Assembly: GCA_036244855.1 (NCBI GenBank)
Contig: BQKZ01001101.1
Span: 11,406-75,405, forward strand
Source: Temnopleurus reevesii
Taxonomy: Eukaryota; Echinodermata; Echinoidea; Temnopleuroida; Temnopleuridae
Length of the DNA: 64,000 bases
Direction of reading: 5' to 3'
Each line of letters opens with the position of its first letter. The stretch's first letter is position 1. Below, one piece after another: positions 1 to 25,511 of this stretch. The notes beneath the pieces were generated by a model. It was not told the origin of the DNA. It saw only the letters and a list, made by a program, of their open reading frames with translations, and did not search any database. The position numbers and the translations under genes were made by a program.

Positions 1-229
1 GGGGGGGGGGGGGGGGGGGGTTGCAATTTCATAGAGCTTTACGCAAAGGTACATACGACTCTATGAACGACTGGTGATCCTTTCTCAGGTGCCAAGACAG
101 AGACGCATGCTATAATTGAGTGTAAGAAAGGATCAGCAGTAATACAGAGTCGTGTATACCAAACAAACAGCTTTATGAAGCACAGCCCAGGAGGGGTATC
201 ACAATGAATTAATAATAGCTATATCAAGT

Positions 230-235
230 TTTATT
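230..235 (-). terminator. Candidate RARS1 polyadenylation signal
   Basis: AATAAA on the minus strand about 80 bases after the RARS1 stop codon. Position and motif fit a cleavage signal, but no downstream element was tested. A related TTTTTATT stretch occurs in the duplicated copy near 528-535. Confidence 0.5.
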
Positions 236-314
236 GATGAATAACACCTTACAGCCCTGAACTAGTGGATGGGTGTTAGGCAAACTAATGAAAATTAAAT
301 CTGAGTTGGAATGA

Positions 315-14280
<13,966 letters not shown>

Positions 14281-14857
14281 TCTCAAAATGTGTTCAGCTC
14301 CACTGTTGATGAAGAAGTGAGGATGTAAAGAACTTTCGGGTGAAGACTGAAGAGTAACACTAACAGAGAGAGTGATGATGAAATATTTGTGCAATTCAGC
14401 AGCATATGCCCCACGTATTGATATTGATGTAATGCATGTGTGTCCCAGGTTGTGCACTTAAACCGGCAACGTCTATACCATAATTTCTTACAATGAGAAT
14501 GCATAATATTATTAAAAATACATTTTTAGTGAAGTGTTACTCCTAAAATATAGTTAAAACTTTGTTAAAATTTTAGAATTTGTTATTTTCGTAAATTATT
14601 TATATGGGAAATAAAAATTCCTGGTGAAGGTAAGAAAAGACTTGAGAGAGGCAAAAAATGTCAGCCTCCTTTCGTCCTTCCTCAAAATTCAAATACAACG
14701 TTCTCCATTGTATTTTATCGTATGATTTATTGAGAGATATAAGTGATGCTTTTCATTTCGGTGAAGTAGCAGTGAGTATGATATTATCATCTGTATCTCT
14801 TAGAATATGTAGCATGTGTAGTAACTTAGTTTAGAAGGAAAATAAAAGTTGATCGAG

Positions 14858-14975
14858 GTCAGCGCGCGGTGTATCCAGATCCAGCGCCCGGGGCCCGACG
14901 GCAGACGGGCCCGCCGGGAATCGCTATGCCGGGAATCTGGCCTGGGCAGGTGGCAAGCGCGGGGGCTCTGTACAT
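14858..14975. promoter_or_regulatory. GC- and CpG-rich patch between divergent genes
   Basis: The only strongly GC-rich, CpG-rich stretch of the spacer, with blocks such as CCCGGGGCCCGACGG and GGGCCCGCCGGG. It lies 0.6 kb before RARS1 and 0.65 kb before the candidate first AKAP17A exon. A promoter island is one reading; an inserted element is another. Confidence 0.35.
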
Positions 14976-15492
14976 TGTTGAATCCAGTGACCAGACACTT
15001 AATAATTTGGCATGCCTAATAATTTTACAATCAATTGCTTTGTTAACACATTTCAGGTCAAACCCGGAGAATAGCGACCAGATCAGATGCGCGCGATGTA
15101 TTCAATTTGTGTGCAATCCTATGGAAGCGTGCGATCGTGCGTCGGTGATGATTTTTGCACCAGATTCGACCAACAAACATTTGGTAAAGTTGCCTCAAGT
15201 TTACACTTTTTAACACCAAAATCGATTATATTTTCAAAAGATTTCTTGAAATATTGAAGGAGGGTAAAGAAATTAACATTTAAAACCATTATTCTGTTTA
15301 TAAAATGTAATAAAAGTCACTTCTGGACTTGTTTTGTGGATGGTTACCTGTGTGTATTTTGGACTTCTGCCGCCGATGTTTGTAATTTTTACATGCTGTG
15401 CGCAGCAATCTGGTAGCTATTCTCTGGGTCTGCCCATTTCAGATATCTACAGTTATTAAAATAAACTGAATAGTACAAAAAATATAGAAATA

Positions 15493-15580
15493 GCGAAGGT
15501 GCACTGCATCGACTCGAGTCGAGGTGTCTTTTGAGCATGAGCACTATGCATGAGCCGGAGACACAGCAGTGCACATTCGC
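15493..15580. repeat. Hairpin with 15-bp arms upstream of AKAP17A
   Basis: GCGAAGGTGCACTGC at 15493 pairs with GCAGTGCACATTCGC ending about 15580, with one mismatch. Inside lies the palindrome CGACTCGAGTCG. It ends about 40 bp before the candidate first exon ATG. Confidence 0.6.
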
Positions 15581-15618
15581 CAATTAACAACGAGAGAGTA
15601 CGTTATTCCTTTGATAAG

Positions 15619-15639
15619 ATGGCTATTCAGAATGAAAAA
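15619..15639 (+). other. Candidate AKAP17A first exon portion with upstream ORF start
   Basis: ATG at 15619, seven codons, then a strong GTAAGT donor at 15640. Joined to the acceptor at 16211, the frame continues for 28 codons and stops at TAA 16275-16277, two bases before the AKAP17A start codon. The exon boundary is inferred from the donor only; transcript data are lacking. Confidence 0.35.
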
Positions 15640-16279
15640 GTAAGTGGAATAATTAAAAGTAATAAAAAAAAACATGCGATACAAGGAGTTAACATGATTG
15701 AAAACTGAGAGGTTTTGTGTCGCGATCTTAGGCCAAGTGACGCTGCGTGACTCGGTGAATTAGCTGAGCTGCTGTGTGTGCGAGCCATCTAGCTGAGTGA
15801 TGTTGTGGTTCATGATGGAAATGAAAGTAGCGTCAGACCAGTTCGATAAAAAAAATGTGAATTCACACTTAGTTTCGTATAGTATTAAGTTTAATTCATA
15901 TTTCAATGGAATATTTTTAATTAAATAGCTGCAATTAGGTGCAAGGTTTATTGAACCACTGTGTGCATGCGTAAATCCAGTGCAACAGAGAGTCACTCTG
16001 CACGAGAGCTGAACCCGTGTTCAGCATTGCACATTTTTTCGAAATGATCACGTGGTACGACCAATCAGCTGACTGGAAATGTCTAAGCCATCTTATAAAC
16101 TGAAATATATTTAGATCTCATCATTCCAGCACTTAGCTATAATCCCTGTTTTATTAAGACCTGCTCCATTACACATTGTCTGTATTTAACCCATCTTTCT
16201 TTCATTTACAGCGCGGAATAACTGAAATTCCGTGTTCGGAGACTCTTTATGCAGAAAGTGTGTCTGCTAACTCTTAACC

Positions 16280-16412
16280 ATGACGACTGTTGGTTGCCAA
16301 CTTTGCTCTAACTCCACAGAGGCCATCGAACTGTATGAGAGAAAGTTCCTGTTTCTCAAACCCATAGCCAAGATCAACATCTCTGTTACACTACCCCAGA
16401 TGAAAACACCAG
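16280..16412 (+). CDS. AKAP17A: AKAP17A first coding exon
   Basis: ATG at 16280 (MTTVGCQLCSNSTEAIELYE), then KFLFLKPIAKINISVTLPQM. An acceptor at 16210-16211 shows that there is an upstream 5' UTR exon. Donor GTTAGC at 16413, leaving one base. Confidence 0.92.
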
Positions 16413-19400
16413 GTTAGCCTATCTTAGGTATCTTTGGCCCCCCCCCCCTACCGTTTTTTTTAAGCTTTCAGTCGGAATGTTTCAACAACAAAAATTACAG
16501 ATTCATAAACACACAAAGAAATGTACAATGTCAAAAGCCATTTAAAAATTTGAGGGGTAAATCAATCCCATATAGATCTTATTTCCTCAAGTTTAAAAGA
16601 GTAGAAACTTTTTCTGACTGACTAATCCAATTTTTCAAACATACCGTTCATTTGGCAACAGATTTTTGTGAGCAATCAAAATGATAGATATCGAACCTTT
16701 AGTAAACTTGTACACCTTGTATAAAGCAAATAATTGCCAAAGTCAAATTTTACCCCGCACAATTCAATTTTTCTTCTAGCCAAAGTTATTTGTGCAATCC
16801 CAACTTTTGAAGTAGAATCACGAAGGAAATCATGAATACAGCCTATTTTACAAGTTCAAAAAGGTGATTATGTGGATAATAATATGTTGAAAGAACTGTT
16901 TTATACTAAATTCGATCATGTAAAACAAAAAACCTGATTTTAGGGCTTGTTATTTGCAGTTCGGTTTTGGGATCTTTCAAGTTATTTCGAGTTATTTCGT
17001 GTTATTTCGGTAATGACGTCAAGGAAGGGACATTTGCAGAAGGAACCATCCAGCATAATTCTAGAGGGCAAACTGTCTTCCTCTACATGCTTTGAATTAT
17101 TGTATGCATTTACTTTTATGTCCTGGAAAGATATCCAAAATACTATGGCGGCAAACGCTCTTGTAAGTAAAGTGCAAGTGCATTGTTGTCGTAAATCAAA
17201 TGGTAGGCTCGCACATTCTTTCCTTTGTTTCTTATGCCTTTTATATCTGAGAAAATAATTACCACACTCAAGGAGTCGGGTTGTTATTGTAACATTTCAT
17301 TCATTGGACATGTTTTTTTACTGAATTTCACATCCTTTCAAGCAGTGTGTGGTGGATGCATAGCTCTATTATGTACACATAAGGAAATTCCTTCATCTTA
17401 TTATGCTGAGTAATGTTGAACATGAATACACCGTATCAATCGGAGAAATACTTTCTTTTGTGTGCATATAACCATTTCGAAGGCTTCAGTGGAAGTTGTT
17501 TGGTTCGTCCAATTTTTTTTTCATTCTTGCTAGAAATGTTTTCCCTTTTTGACGTCACAATACCAATCACCTTTTGCACTCCGTTCGCATTATGTTCGTC
17601 ATACCCGCACATTCCAGGCTTGATGTCTTCGTGATTCTCTTTTAACAGATTTTACTTTTTCAAGTGTGTGGGAATTGTTTTAAAGCCCATGTATAGTTTT
17701 GGTAAAGTTTAAAGAAATGTGAATTTTGGGGATATATACCATGACATATAGTTTCTATACACATTTCAAGATCATAGCATATTTTTATACGAGCGAATTC
17801 TTTTGAAAATTTGAATTTGACCGTTAAATCGTATTTAGCGCCCTCTCTTGATTATAACAATATTTTGCTTCTTATCGGGCATATAGAAAAGTATTTCCAA
17901 GATTTTATTAAAGCATGCTAAAAAGGAATACATAAAGAATAAATTCTGAAATTTTTATCCAATTCTGTTCATGAGAAGCTGTCCATTATCAAAAAAGAAA
18001 ATATTGAATTCGCGTCGGGGGCTACGACGCAAAAATATTTTCCACACTTTAGGTTATAACTTTTCCAAAACTTGTTAATTTTTCGTACAATCTTTTGTAC
18101 AACATGTTCATGATATCATGTTTCTTTTTAAGTAGATTTGAAGACAAAATTTGGCGATAAAAATATTTGCTTTTACCAAAACTATACTTGGGCTTTAAGA
18201 TGGCATTGATTGTGGTGTATTTTCTAGTTCGCACAGTTATTCACTACAGGTACATTCTCTTTTACAGATTACATTTTCTTGTGAATAGTAATCATTTGGG
18301 GGCAATTACAGTCAACCCTATTTAAAATAACCTTTTGAAAAGTTTCATGTAAAACTCCCCCCCCTTTTTTTTTTATACGTTGAGAAAATGTGTAGATTAA
18401 TTTCCTTAATTCCATTTCATTTCCAGGGAAGTCCATCAGCAACTGGGAGGTGATGGAGAAACTGAAAAAGATGGCTAAACCCGACTCTTTCCTTGTCCTG
18501 CGAGTCACCAAAAGTTCCCTTGACTTTCTACGCTTTGAGGCGGAGCTGGAAGCTCGCTCCATCATCAAAGTAATGATTACGCGCCTGGACACAAAGAGCA
18601 TCAAGCTGAGTGGCTTTACAGAGGTCATGAAGGTTAGAGCCGCAGAGGCAAAGATTCCGTTCTCCACGCGCCACGACTGGGACGTCTTCTTCCGTGACAC
18701 CAAGCACATGAACGAGAACAACCCGGGAGAGAGACCAGATACGATATACGTAGAGAATCTCCCCGTCCGATGGTTTGCGCTTGACGTCGAACCGGACAAA
18801 CCTAGCGAGATCGTCATCCGGAATGTTTTCAGTACGTGTGGCGTCATCAGGAACATTGACATTCCGATCCTGGATCCGTACCGGCATGAGAGTCAAGTGG
18901 CTGGAGGTAACTTTGGCAAGATCTCCAGCCTCGGCACAAATCTAACGTTTGACGTGTATGTGCAGTATCAAGAGTATATTGGATTTGTGAAAGCGATGGA
19001 TACGTTCAAAGGCATGAAGCTGATGAGGGTCGGACAGGATGGCATGGCATATACAGCGGAGATCAAGGTTGGTAATCGATCCAGACATGGCGACTAGAAA
19101 TCATTCCACAGTCGCTTCAAATATTTTACCTATCCTTTTCTTGCAAAGCCAACTCAACTTCTCTTTAATGACACCTTAAAATAATTTCTTTTAGAACAGG
19201 GAAGGAAATTACTTTTATTCATTGAACCAATTATGTATTATGTAATGAGTTTTGTTACTTTTGTCCTCTCTAAAATATAGCAAGGTTATCATATGAGTCA
19301 CTTGCCATTTCAAATTATTTGATATCAAAAGAGACTGGTCATGGTTATAATGTATTGATATACAGTGCTCAAGTTTCCTCTCTTTGATGTTGTTTATCAT

Positions 19401-22400
19401 TTATTTTGAATTATTTACTGAACAGGTTGATTTTGACAAAACGAGACATCTCAGTGCAAAACTGATCAAGAAGAGGGACAAGGAGCGAAAGAAGTTGATC
19501 GCAATGATACAAAAGAAGGAAGAGCAGAAGAGACTGGAAAAAGAAGAGGAAGAGAGAAAGAAGGAGGAAGAAAGGTAAGAATAAGACCTCTTTCAAACCT
19601 TACTTAATCAAGTACAGTCACATCTGTATAGAAAGATCATCCAAGGGAGACAGAAAAAGGGGTCTATTACAGCAGGTGGTCTCTAGCTCAATAGACAGGT
19701 TCATTTGCATGAAAATTGCATTCTGGGGAGTCAAGATTGGTGGTCTCTGTGGACAAGTGATTGCTAAAGTAATCCTTTCTAAACTTTCTTCGTACTGGGC
19801 ATCTTTCAAAATGTGAACCTTGGGATTTACCAAATGTTCTGCTTCCTTTTATCATGGTTATCACTGCTTGCTGTTATCACTAAAACAAGTAAACATGGTC
19901 TATTAATTCCACTGTGATCCAATTGCCCTCAGCAATTCTAGTCGTTATTGATAAGCAACATAGTCTGAATTAACTGTATACTGGTGAATCCGATTACTGG
20001 ACACTTTAAACTTTCACAACCAATTAGCACTTTTGAATATATTGCTGCTATTAAAAGTATGAAAATAAACTGAAATGTTTCTTTTAGAACTAATCATCAT
20101 TCGAAGCAATCCACATTCGCCGTAATCCCTGTACTTCATGATGCACGCATATTTTGTATGTGTGCAACTTCAATGCGCGTTCGGTATTACAAATACAATG
20201 CTGTCCAGTATTTTCACTGTGTATAGGACTCCTGATTACAGTGGCCACTTTCATTTAGAGGCCATTGCGGAAAGGTTCAACTGTGTGCAGTTTGATGCAA
20301 CACGGGTTCTGTTTAAAAGAGGCATGAAGAGAAGAGAGATGACCGCGGAGGAGTATAATGATGGAATATAGGAAGCTGGCCTTCATTCTCAATAGATTGT
20401 TCTAGATATAATGTTGACTGTATGCAATAAATTTGATTTGTATTTCTGGCATATTTTTAAATAGAAAAAAAAAAGAGGAAGAAATCAAACTGAAGCAACT
20501 CCAGAAGCAGATGAAAGCAGCGCTGAAGAAGAACCGACAGGATGAACGAGAAGAGAGGAGGAGGCAGAGGAGAGAAGAGAGACGACTACAGAGGAAGATC
20601 ATGATGGAGGAGAGAAAATTAGTGTTGGCACAGAGGAAGCTTGAATCCATCCGTCTCCTCACAGTGCTCCTAGAGAAAGTCCAGGTATGAAATCATTTCT
20701 TTTAAAGCTAGGTACTTGATAGTTTTAACTTTATGAGCATGAAATATCAAGTACTTTGTCGTGAGACAACGTATTACAGTATGTTTCAATATTTGAGAAA
20801 TTGGTCTTAAGGTCTTCAGACTAAAAGTCGCATAGTTTGTGGTGGTCTTTACAAATGAAATAAATATTGGCATAGAAGATGAGGTCTTGCTAAAAGATAT
20901 ATCTGAAAAAAAATCATGTTTAAAGTTTAACAAAATGATGAAATTTGGCAAGTAATGGATAGAGAAAATGTTTTTTTATAGTGTACTTTGGGGTATTTGA
21001 ACTTGAAATTGGGACAGATTGTTTAAGAATAATTGTTGATTCTTCTAACACAAAAAATTATAACTGCATTATAAAGAAGGAATGGATGGTCAGATTTCCT
21101 GGGTTGTGAAAAGGGAGGTTTATATTCCAAGAAAATGTACTGCCTATTTTTGCGTACTATGAATAGAGACACTGGTTGTGCATTTAATAAAAACATTGGT
21201 TATGCATTTTCCCTCATCAATGGACCAGTGCTCAACAAACAGAGATAGGGAGTAAACACAAGACAACTTCATTTTGCTTGAGAAACTCCTTTATAGGAGA
21301 GGTCAAAAGCTAGCCAGTTATATCTAAAGGTTGTTAGAAGATTGGAACATAAATTTTTTCTTTGTCTATTTGTGCTTGTAAACAATTTCACAGGCTCTGA
21401 GACAGCAGGAGGAGGTCGCCCAGAAGCTCTACGAGCTGGAGAAGGCCCGCCAGGAGCAGATCCAGAAGGAGAAGGAGCAGAAAGAAGCGGAGGAGAGGAA
21501 GAAGAAGAGAGCGGCAGCCAGGAAGGAGAAGCAGCTCAAACACAAGGAGAAGAAACTTCGATCCAAGCTCATCAGAGCCCTCAAGGTGATGATTTAAATA
21601 TTTGTAGAGCATACTGTAAAAGCTGAAATTTTTGCTGGGGTTTCATTTTCTTGAATTTTGTGACCATGAATTGAGTGAAAGGTTTTCACTCATTAGAATC
21701 TCCTTAGATATGTGTACAGTATTCTTTAAAAACGTGAAAATTACAACTTACTAGGTCTGAAATCCATCAAGTTTTCCTAATATTCATGTATACTAAGATA
21801 TTGGCATTAACTGTATTTAATTACCTTTGTTTTTTTTTCTTCAAATTGACAACACTAGAAATGTGTACTCCTATTCATACAACATCATATTGAGTTGTGT
21901 GTCTCAACCAAATGTATCTTGCATTCAATTATAACTTTCTTGCAGCTCATCTTAGTCTTGTCGCTTATATCTTGCACTATTTGTAAATGTTTTGGTTCCT
22001 AGTCTGCAGAGTGAATGGTACAGAATTTTGTCTCTCCTTTTTACTTAATATGTGTTTCATTTATCTATCAACACAGACCAAAGAAGAGAAGAGGCAGGAG
22101 GAAAAACGTGAAAAACTCAGGAAGGAGATAACCGGAAAAACCCGGCTCAAATCAAGCATCACCACGGCATCATCCTCAGCAAGCCGTCCAACCCCACCAG
22201 ATCAGCCTTACCCACTGCAAACTCCGATGATATCCCCAGAGGCACTTCAGAGACTGGAGGAGTACCACCGGAGTCTTGCCATCTACCAGAGACAGCTGGC
22301 CGCCTACCATCGGAACATGGCACATCAGGGTTACTATCAGCAACGGAACCAGCAGAGGAGATTCGGCAACTTCCGATCACCATAAGGAACGTTTACCATG

Positions 22401-23531
22401 AAAAAGAGACAGAACTATCAGTATTGGAAGGATGGGAGAAACCGCCATGGAAATGATCGGTACCGGCACAGGACTAGATCAAGAAGTAGGAGTAGGTCTA
22501 GGGGTAGATCTAGCTCTAGAAGTAGGAGTAGGTCCAGGGGACGATCGAGATCTAGGTCTAAAGGTAGGAGTAGGTCTAGAGGCAGATCGAGATCTAGGTC
22601 ACGATCAAGATCAAGATAAAGTTCTCGGTCGGGATCTAGGTCTAGGTCAAGGTCTCGGACAAGGTCCCGGAGCAGATCTAGGACCAGATCTAGAACAAGA
22701 TCTCAATCCAAGTCCAGAGAAAGAAGGAATTCAGGGTCTCGGTCTAGGAAATGGAAAAGCGAAAGATATAGGTCTAGATCTAGATCGAGTACCAGATCCA
22801 GGTCTAGAGAAAGGTCACGGTCTAAAGAGAGGTCGAGGTCTAAAACCCATGAAAAGTCAAAGTCCAGAGAAAGTTCTCGTTCAAGATCAAAGGATAAGGA
22901 TAAAGACCATTCTAGGTCAAGAAGTCAATCCAGAGATAAAACCAAATCTAGAGACAAAAAGAAGTCCAAGTCCAAGAAAAAGTCAAAATCAAAGGATAGA
23001 TCTAGGTCTTGTAGCAAATCTAAGAAGAAGTCTAAGTCCAAAAGAAAGTCAAGAACAAGTGATAGACCAAGAAGTGGGTCTAGACATAGTTCTCTTTCAA
23101 GGTCAAAGTCTGAGGAGAAGAATAGGCTTGTTGGGTCTCTGGATCTCACAGATGAAGTCAAAACGGAAATGTTGATAAGCTCCAAAGTTGAAGAACTGGC
23201 TGTATGTGATAAGGACGATGGCAACAATGATGTTTCTTCCAGTAGTAAGTCCATAACTGGCGAGAAGGTTGAATCCGAACATGCTTCCATGACCTCTCTC
23301 CCAGCCACACAAGGCAGCAATGATGAAATCTCCAGCAAGTTATTCAAAAGGATGAGATTGAAGAAAGAATCTAAAGCATCTTCATCTCAAGATCAGGACG
23401 AAGATGAGGATGAGTTTGATAATGTTTCTTCTACCAGTTCCAAACCGGAGATGGAAGATTCATCTCAAACTGCCTTCAAGGGTTTTCTTGTGGCTGAGGA
23501 TCAAACTGAAGAAACGTTGCTGGAAATCTGA
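16280..23531 (+). CDS. AKAP17A: A-kinase anchoring protein 17A (XE7/SFRS17A), RNA-binding splicing factor
   Basis: Nuclear speckle protein that binds RNA, influences alternative splicing and tethers protein kinase A. Exons: 16280-16412, 18427-19067, 19426-19574, 20465-20684, 21394-21585, 22077 onward; all phases agree. To the first stop (22383-22385) it is 547 residues; human is about 695. Visible in order: N-terminal FLKPIAKINISV and GKSISNWEVMEKLKKM; KLSGFTEVMKVRAAEAKI; the RRM region starting PGERPDTIYVENLP with LDPYR and DVYVQYQEYIGF; a long Lys/Glu/Arg coiled coil; and LAQRKLESIRLLTVLLEKVQ, the amphipathic helix that in the human protein binds PKA regulatory subunit. The human C-terminal RS domain has its counterpart after the stop: the same frame encodes an RS-rich tail to 23531, broken by TAA at 22383 and 22617. 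Whether the tail is translated is unresolved. It diverges from RARS1 and converges on LARP1. Confidence 0.93.
16413..18426 (+). other. AKAP17A intron 1
   Basis: AT-rich with no recognisable coding sequence. Its 3' half carries the TTAA-flanked inverted-repeat element at 17680-18198. Short open frames here have no family features. Confidence 0.7.
17680..18198. mobile_element. piggyBac-like MITE (TTAA-flanked)
   Basis: About 520 bp. TTAA at 17680-17683 is followed by AGCCCATGTATAGTTTTGGT; the right end reads the inverse (AGCCCAAGTATAGTTTTGGT) just before TTAA at 18195-18198. The TTAA target and inverted ends suggest piggyBac mobilisation. No transposase frame. Confidence 0.75.
18427..19067 (+). 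CDS. AKAP17A: AKAP17A exon 2, conserved N-terminal and RRM region
   Basis: 641 bp, the best conserved exon: GKSISNWEVMEKLKKM, FSTRHDWDVFFRDTKHMNEN, PGERPDTIYVENLP, VIRNIDIPILDPYR and GFVKAMDTFKGMKLM. The donor GTTGGT ends it after EIK. Confidence 0.96.
19426..19574 (+). CDS. AKAP17A: AKAP17A exon 3, start of coiled coil
   Basis: Encodes VDFDKTRHLSAKLIKKRDKE then a Lys/Glu-rich helix. Acceptor GAACAG, donor GTAAGA; ends with two bases of an arginine codon. Confidence 0.93.
19608..19790. mobile_element. Decayed MITE-like sequence
   Basis: Starts TACAGTCACATCTGTATAGA and contains ACCTGT/ACAGGT-type inverted words resembling the CAGTCAAACCTGT family, but the ends are degenerate. Confidence 0.3.
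20465..20684 (+). CDS. AKAP17A: AKAP17A exon 4 with PKA-anchoring helix
   Basis: Acceptor AAATAG, then KKKEEEIKLKQLQ, Arg/Glu-rich helix, and LAQRKLESIRLLTVLLEKVQ. The last segment matches the human A-kinase anchoring helix (LAQRNLQSIRLIAELL). Donor GTATGA. Confidence 0.94.
21394..21585 (+). CDS. AKAP17A: AKAP17A exon 5, coiled coil
   Basis: 64 codons from ALRQQEEVAQKLYELEKARQ to SKLIRALK, between TTCACAG and GTGATG. Phase 0 at both ends. The longer open frame over this exon in another phase is a shadow. Confidence 0.92.
22077..22385 (+). CDS. AKAP17A: AKAP17A last coding exon up to first stop
   Basis: Encodes TKEEKRQEEKREKLRKEITG, a Ser/Pro-rich linker, ISPEALQRLEEYHRSLAIYQ and a Gln/Arg-rich end, stopping at TAA 22383-22385. 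The frame reopens four codons later with an ATG at 22398. Confidence 0.88.
   Translation, partial: TKEEKRQEEKREKLRKEITGKTRLKSSITTASSSASRPTPPDQPYPLQTPMISPEALQRLEEYHRSLAIYQRQLAAYHRNMAHQGYYQQRNQQRRFGNFRSP
22386..23531 (+). CDS. RS-rich tail in frame after the AKAP17A stop
   Basis: Same frame as the last exon. From ATG 22398: KKRQNYQYWKDGRNRHGNDR, then dense RS dipeptides up to TAA 22617-22619, then RS, KS and RE repeats, and an acidic/serine end (DQDEDEDEFD) to the stop at 23529-23531, about 300 codons after the second TAA. The second TAA lies where every neighbouring codon is Arg or Ser and differs from TCA by one base. This looks like the RS domain of AKAP17A, either interrupted by mutation or sequence error, or reached by readthrough. 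Confidence 0.5.
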
Positions 23532-23636
23532 AATACCTTTTCAGCTCTTATGTCATTGGGTTTTTTACTTTTAGATATCTGCCTATTATGTTTTGCATTG
23601 AAGGTTTATACATCTTGCTACAATCAAGCATGTCTT

Positions 23637-23814
23637 ATGGGATGTTGCTCAAAATCAACTGCAAATCAACTGCAACTTTGCAAATTGTAACATGCATTTT
23701 CATTCGCGCATGGTGCGCGCATTTAACAAGACATGCATGAAACAATGATTTTGATTGGCATATTCCGATCAACTGCAACTTGCGATCCATTGCAACTTTT
23801 GAGCAACACCCCCT
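23637..23814. mobile_element. GGTGTTGC-family MITE, copy 1
   Basis: Ends GGGATGTTGCTC and the inverse of GGGGGTGTTGCTCAAAAGTT; interior rich in TTGCAGTTGAT words and GATTTTGATTGGCA. Same family as 51177-51330, 52192-52350, 58255-58398 and 62496-62617. Confidence 0.75.
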
Positions 23815-25511
23815 TAGTTGCCTCCTGTTTATATAGTTATCACCTGGCTATTGTGGATACCTACCTTCATTGTTCCCTCCAGATGAAAATGTGTGCTTTG
23901 AAACCAGTATTGAGAGGCCACCTGTCTACAGTGACCATTTTTTTCTGTTTCAATGGGATGGTCTCCATAGTCTGTTATCAAAATGCAGGTTGAATTTCTT
24001 TTGAGGCAACAAAAAAAAAACAAGTTTTGCATGATCTATTCCACGAATTTCTATTCAAAGAACCTGCATACCTTATATGCTTATCTCATTTTTGGTTTGT
24101 TGAATCATGAAAAAATGTAGATGGTTTTAAACGATAACAAACCCTTTGAAATGGACATGTAGTAATAAGTGCATACTTTCAAGTGATCATGAAAAAGGAT
24201 ATGCAAGCATAATTTTTTTGTTTTATTCCAAAAACTTCGCAGTTGCAAGGAACTATAAATCAACAGAAATTGGATAAATTTGATTACCAGTAATTTGATA
24301 ATTTCCAAAGACTAACAAGTTTCGTACAAGCGTGTTTATAATTTTTGTTGTTGTCTGTCAGTTCAGTCTGTCAGTGAAATGGAAAAGAAATCCCCTCTCG
24401 CCACCTTCCAGATCATGGAAATGCACCTCAGATTCCATTTGTTGTTACAAATCTCTCTCAATTGCTTGTATTGGTGTCTAAGTATTATGTTATGCTTGAG
24501 CTTGCCACCTAGGTTTTTTTTTGGTTAACATGTTTTGTATTCTTGAAGCAAGAAAGTGTCAGTATTCCAGCAACAAGTCATCAGATGTTTGTTGATGAAT
24601 GTGTTGAGTGACAATAACTGCTCACAGTTTGCAATAAATTTGCTCTTGACCAGTTACATACAGCAAGAATTTCTTTGTTTTTAACAAGCATTTTTAGAAA
24701 ATATTTGGTTTTTGCACGATTGTCTGTGTCATAAACAAAATTTTGAAATTTACCACACTCAAACAAAAGATTCTTTCTTTGACCTATCATTAAGAAATGA
24801 CAGACAGATGTTTGGGTAGACCAATTTGTGAACATCTTTACTGAAGTCCATCTTTGAAAATGGTACTAATCTTCCTGCCAGCTATGCATTATCAAGTAAT
24901 TAATGTTATGTTATGAAAAAAAATGATATTTGTGGGTGCTCAGCATTGCAAATGGACAATCAGTGGACATAATTTAGATGTATTGATAAAAGGCAATTAT
25001 TTTTGTTCTTATGGATAGTTGGTTGTGTGTTTTTGTATAATTTTGTTACGGAAGATGTTCTTTGTATTTTTGAAAAATTTGCTAACACAAGCATGTTCAT
25101 TATGATGAAGCTGGGATGCTTTGTCAATATGCATACCGCCTGACTATAGTCCGACCTTGTTACAAAGAGCACTGATATGACGAACTCTGAATCATTTGCA
25201 TTCAAATTTCTTATCAGTAAATATCCTATCTTCGGTGGGGTTTTCAGTGTACCAAAACAGTTCTACCATCAATATTGTATGAAGATTTCATCAAAATATA
25301 AGCCTTGAAAAATGTAAGAGAAGTGGGTTTTTTTTTACCATGCTGGTTAATACACATGACAGTGGTTTTCAACATGTGTAATAAATAGGAGTACAAGGGT
25401 GCTCATATGTTTAATATATGCCTGTCTTGTTTGTATTTCATTTTCGTATCTTGCAGTTCATTGAATGATGTAGTGTTTTCGTCATTATGTTGATTGGGTG
25501 TAAAAATCCCA

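Larger units (their letters stand above)
14281..15618. other. Head-to-head spacer between RARS1 and AKAP17A
   Basis: Divergent spacer expected to hold both promoters. It contains a GC-rich patch (14858-14975), an inverted pair near 15062-15083 and 15407-15428, and a hairpin at 15493-15580. No TATA box was convincingly placed. The 114-codon open frame over the GC patch has no recognisable protein. Confidence 0.6.

Noticed and set aside
1..20. Run of 20 G at the window start
   Set aside because: Could be a genuine homopolymer or an assembly edge; no function can be argued from it.
14869..15213. 114-codon frame over the GC-rich patch
   Set aside because: No recognisable domain, start in GC-rich repeat-like sequence, no splice or codon evidence.
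18269..18862. 197-codon minus-strand frame opposite AKAP17A exon 2
   Set aside because: Antisense shadow of a strongly conserved coding exon.
22432..23175. 247-codon open frame in the RS region (Gly/Val/Leu/Asp-rich)
   Set aside because: It is the +1 shadow of the AGATCT/AGGTCT codon repeats of the RS frame; its composition has no protein-like features.
22925..23347. 140-codon minus-strand frame over the RS tail
   Set aside because: Complement of the same low-complexity repeats; no independent support.
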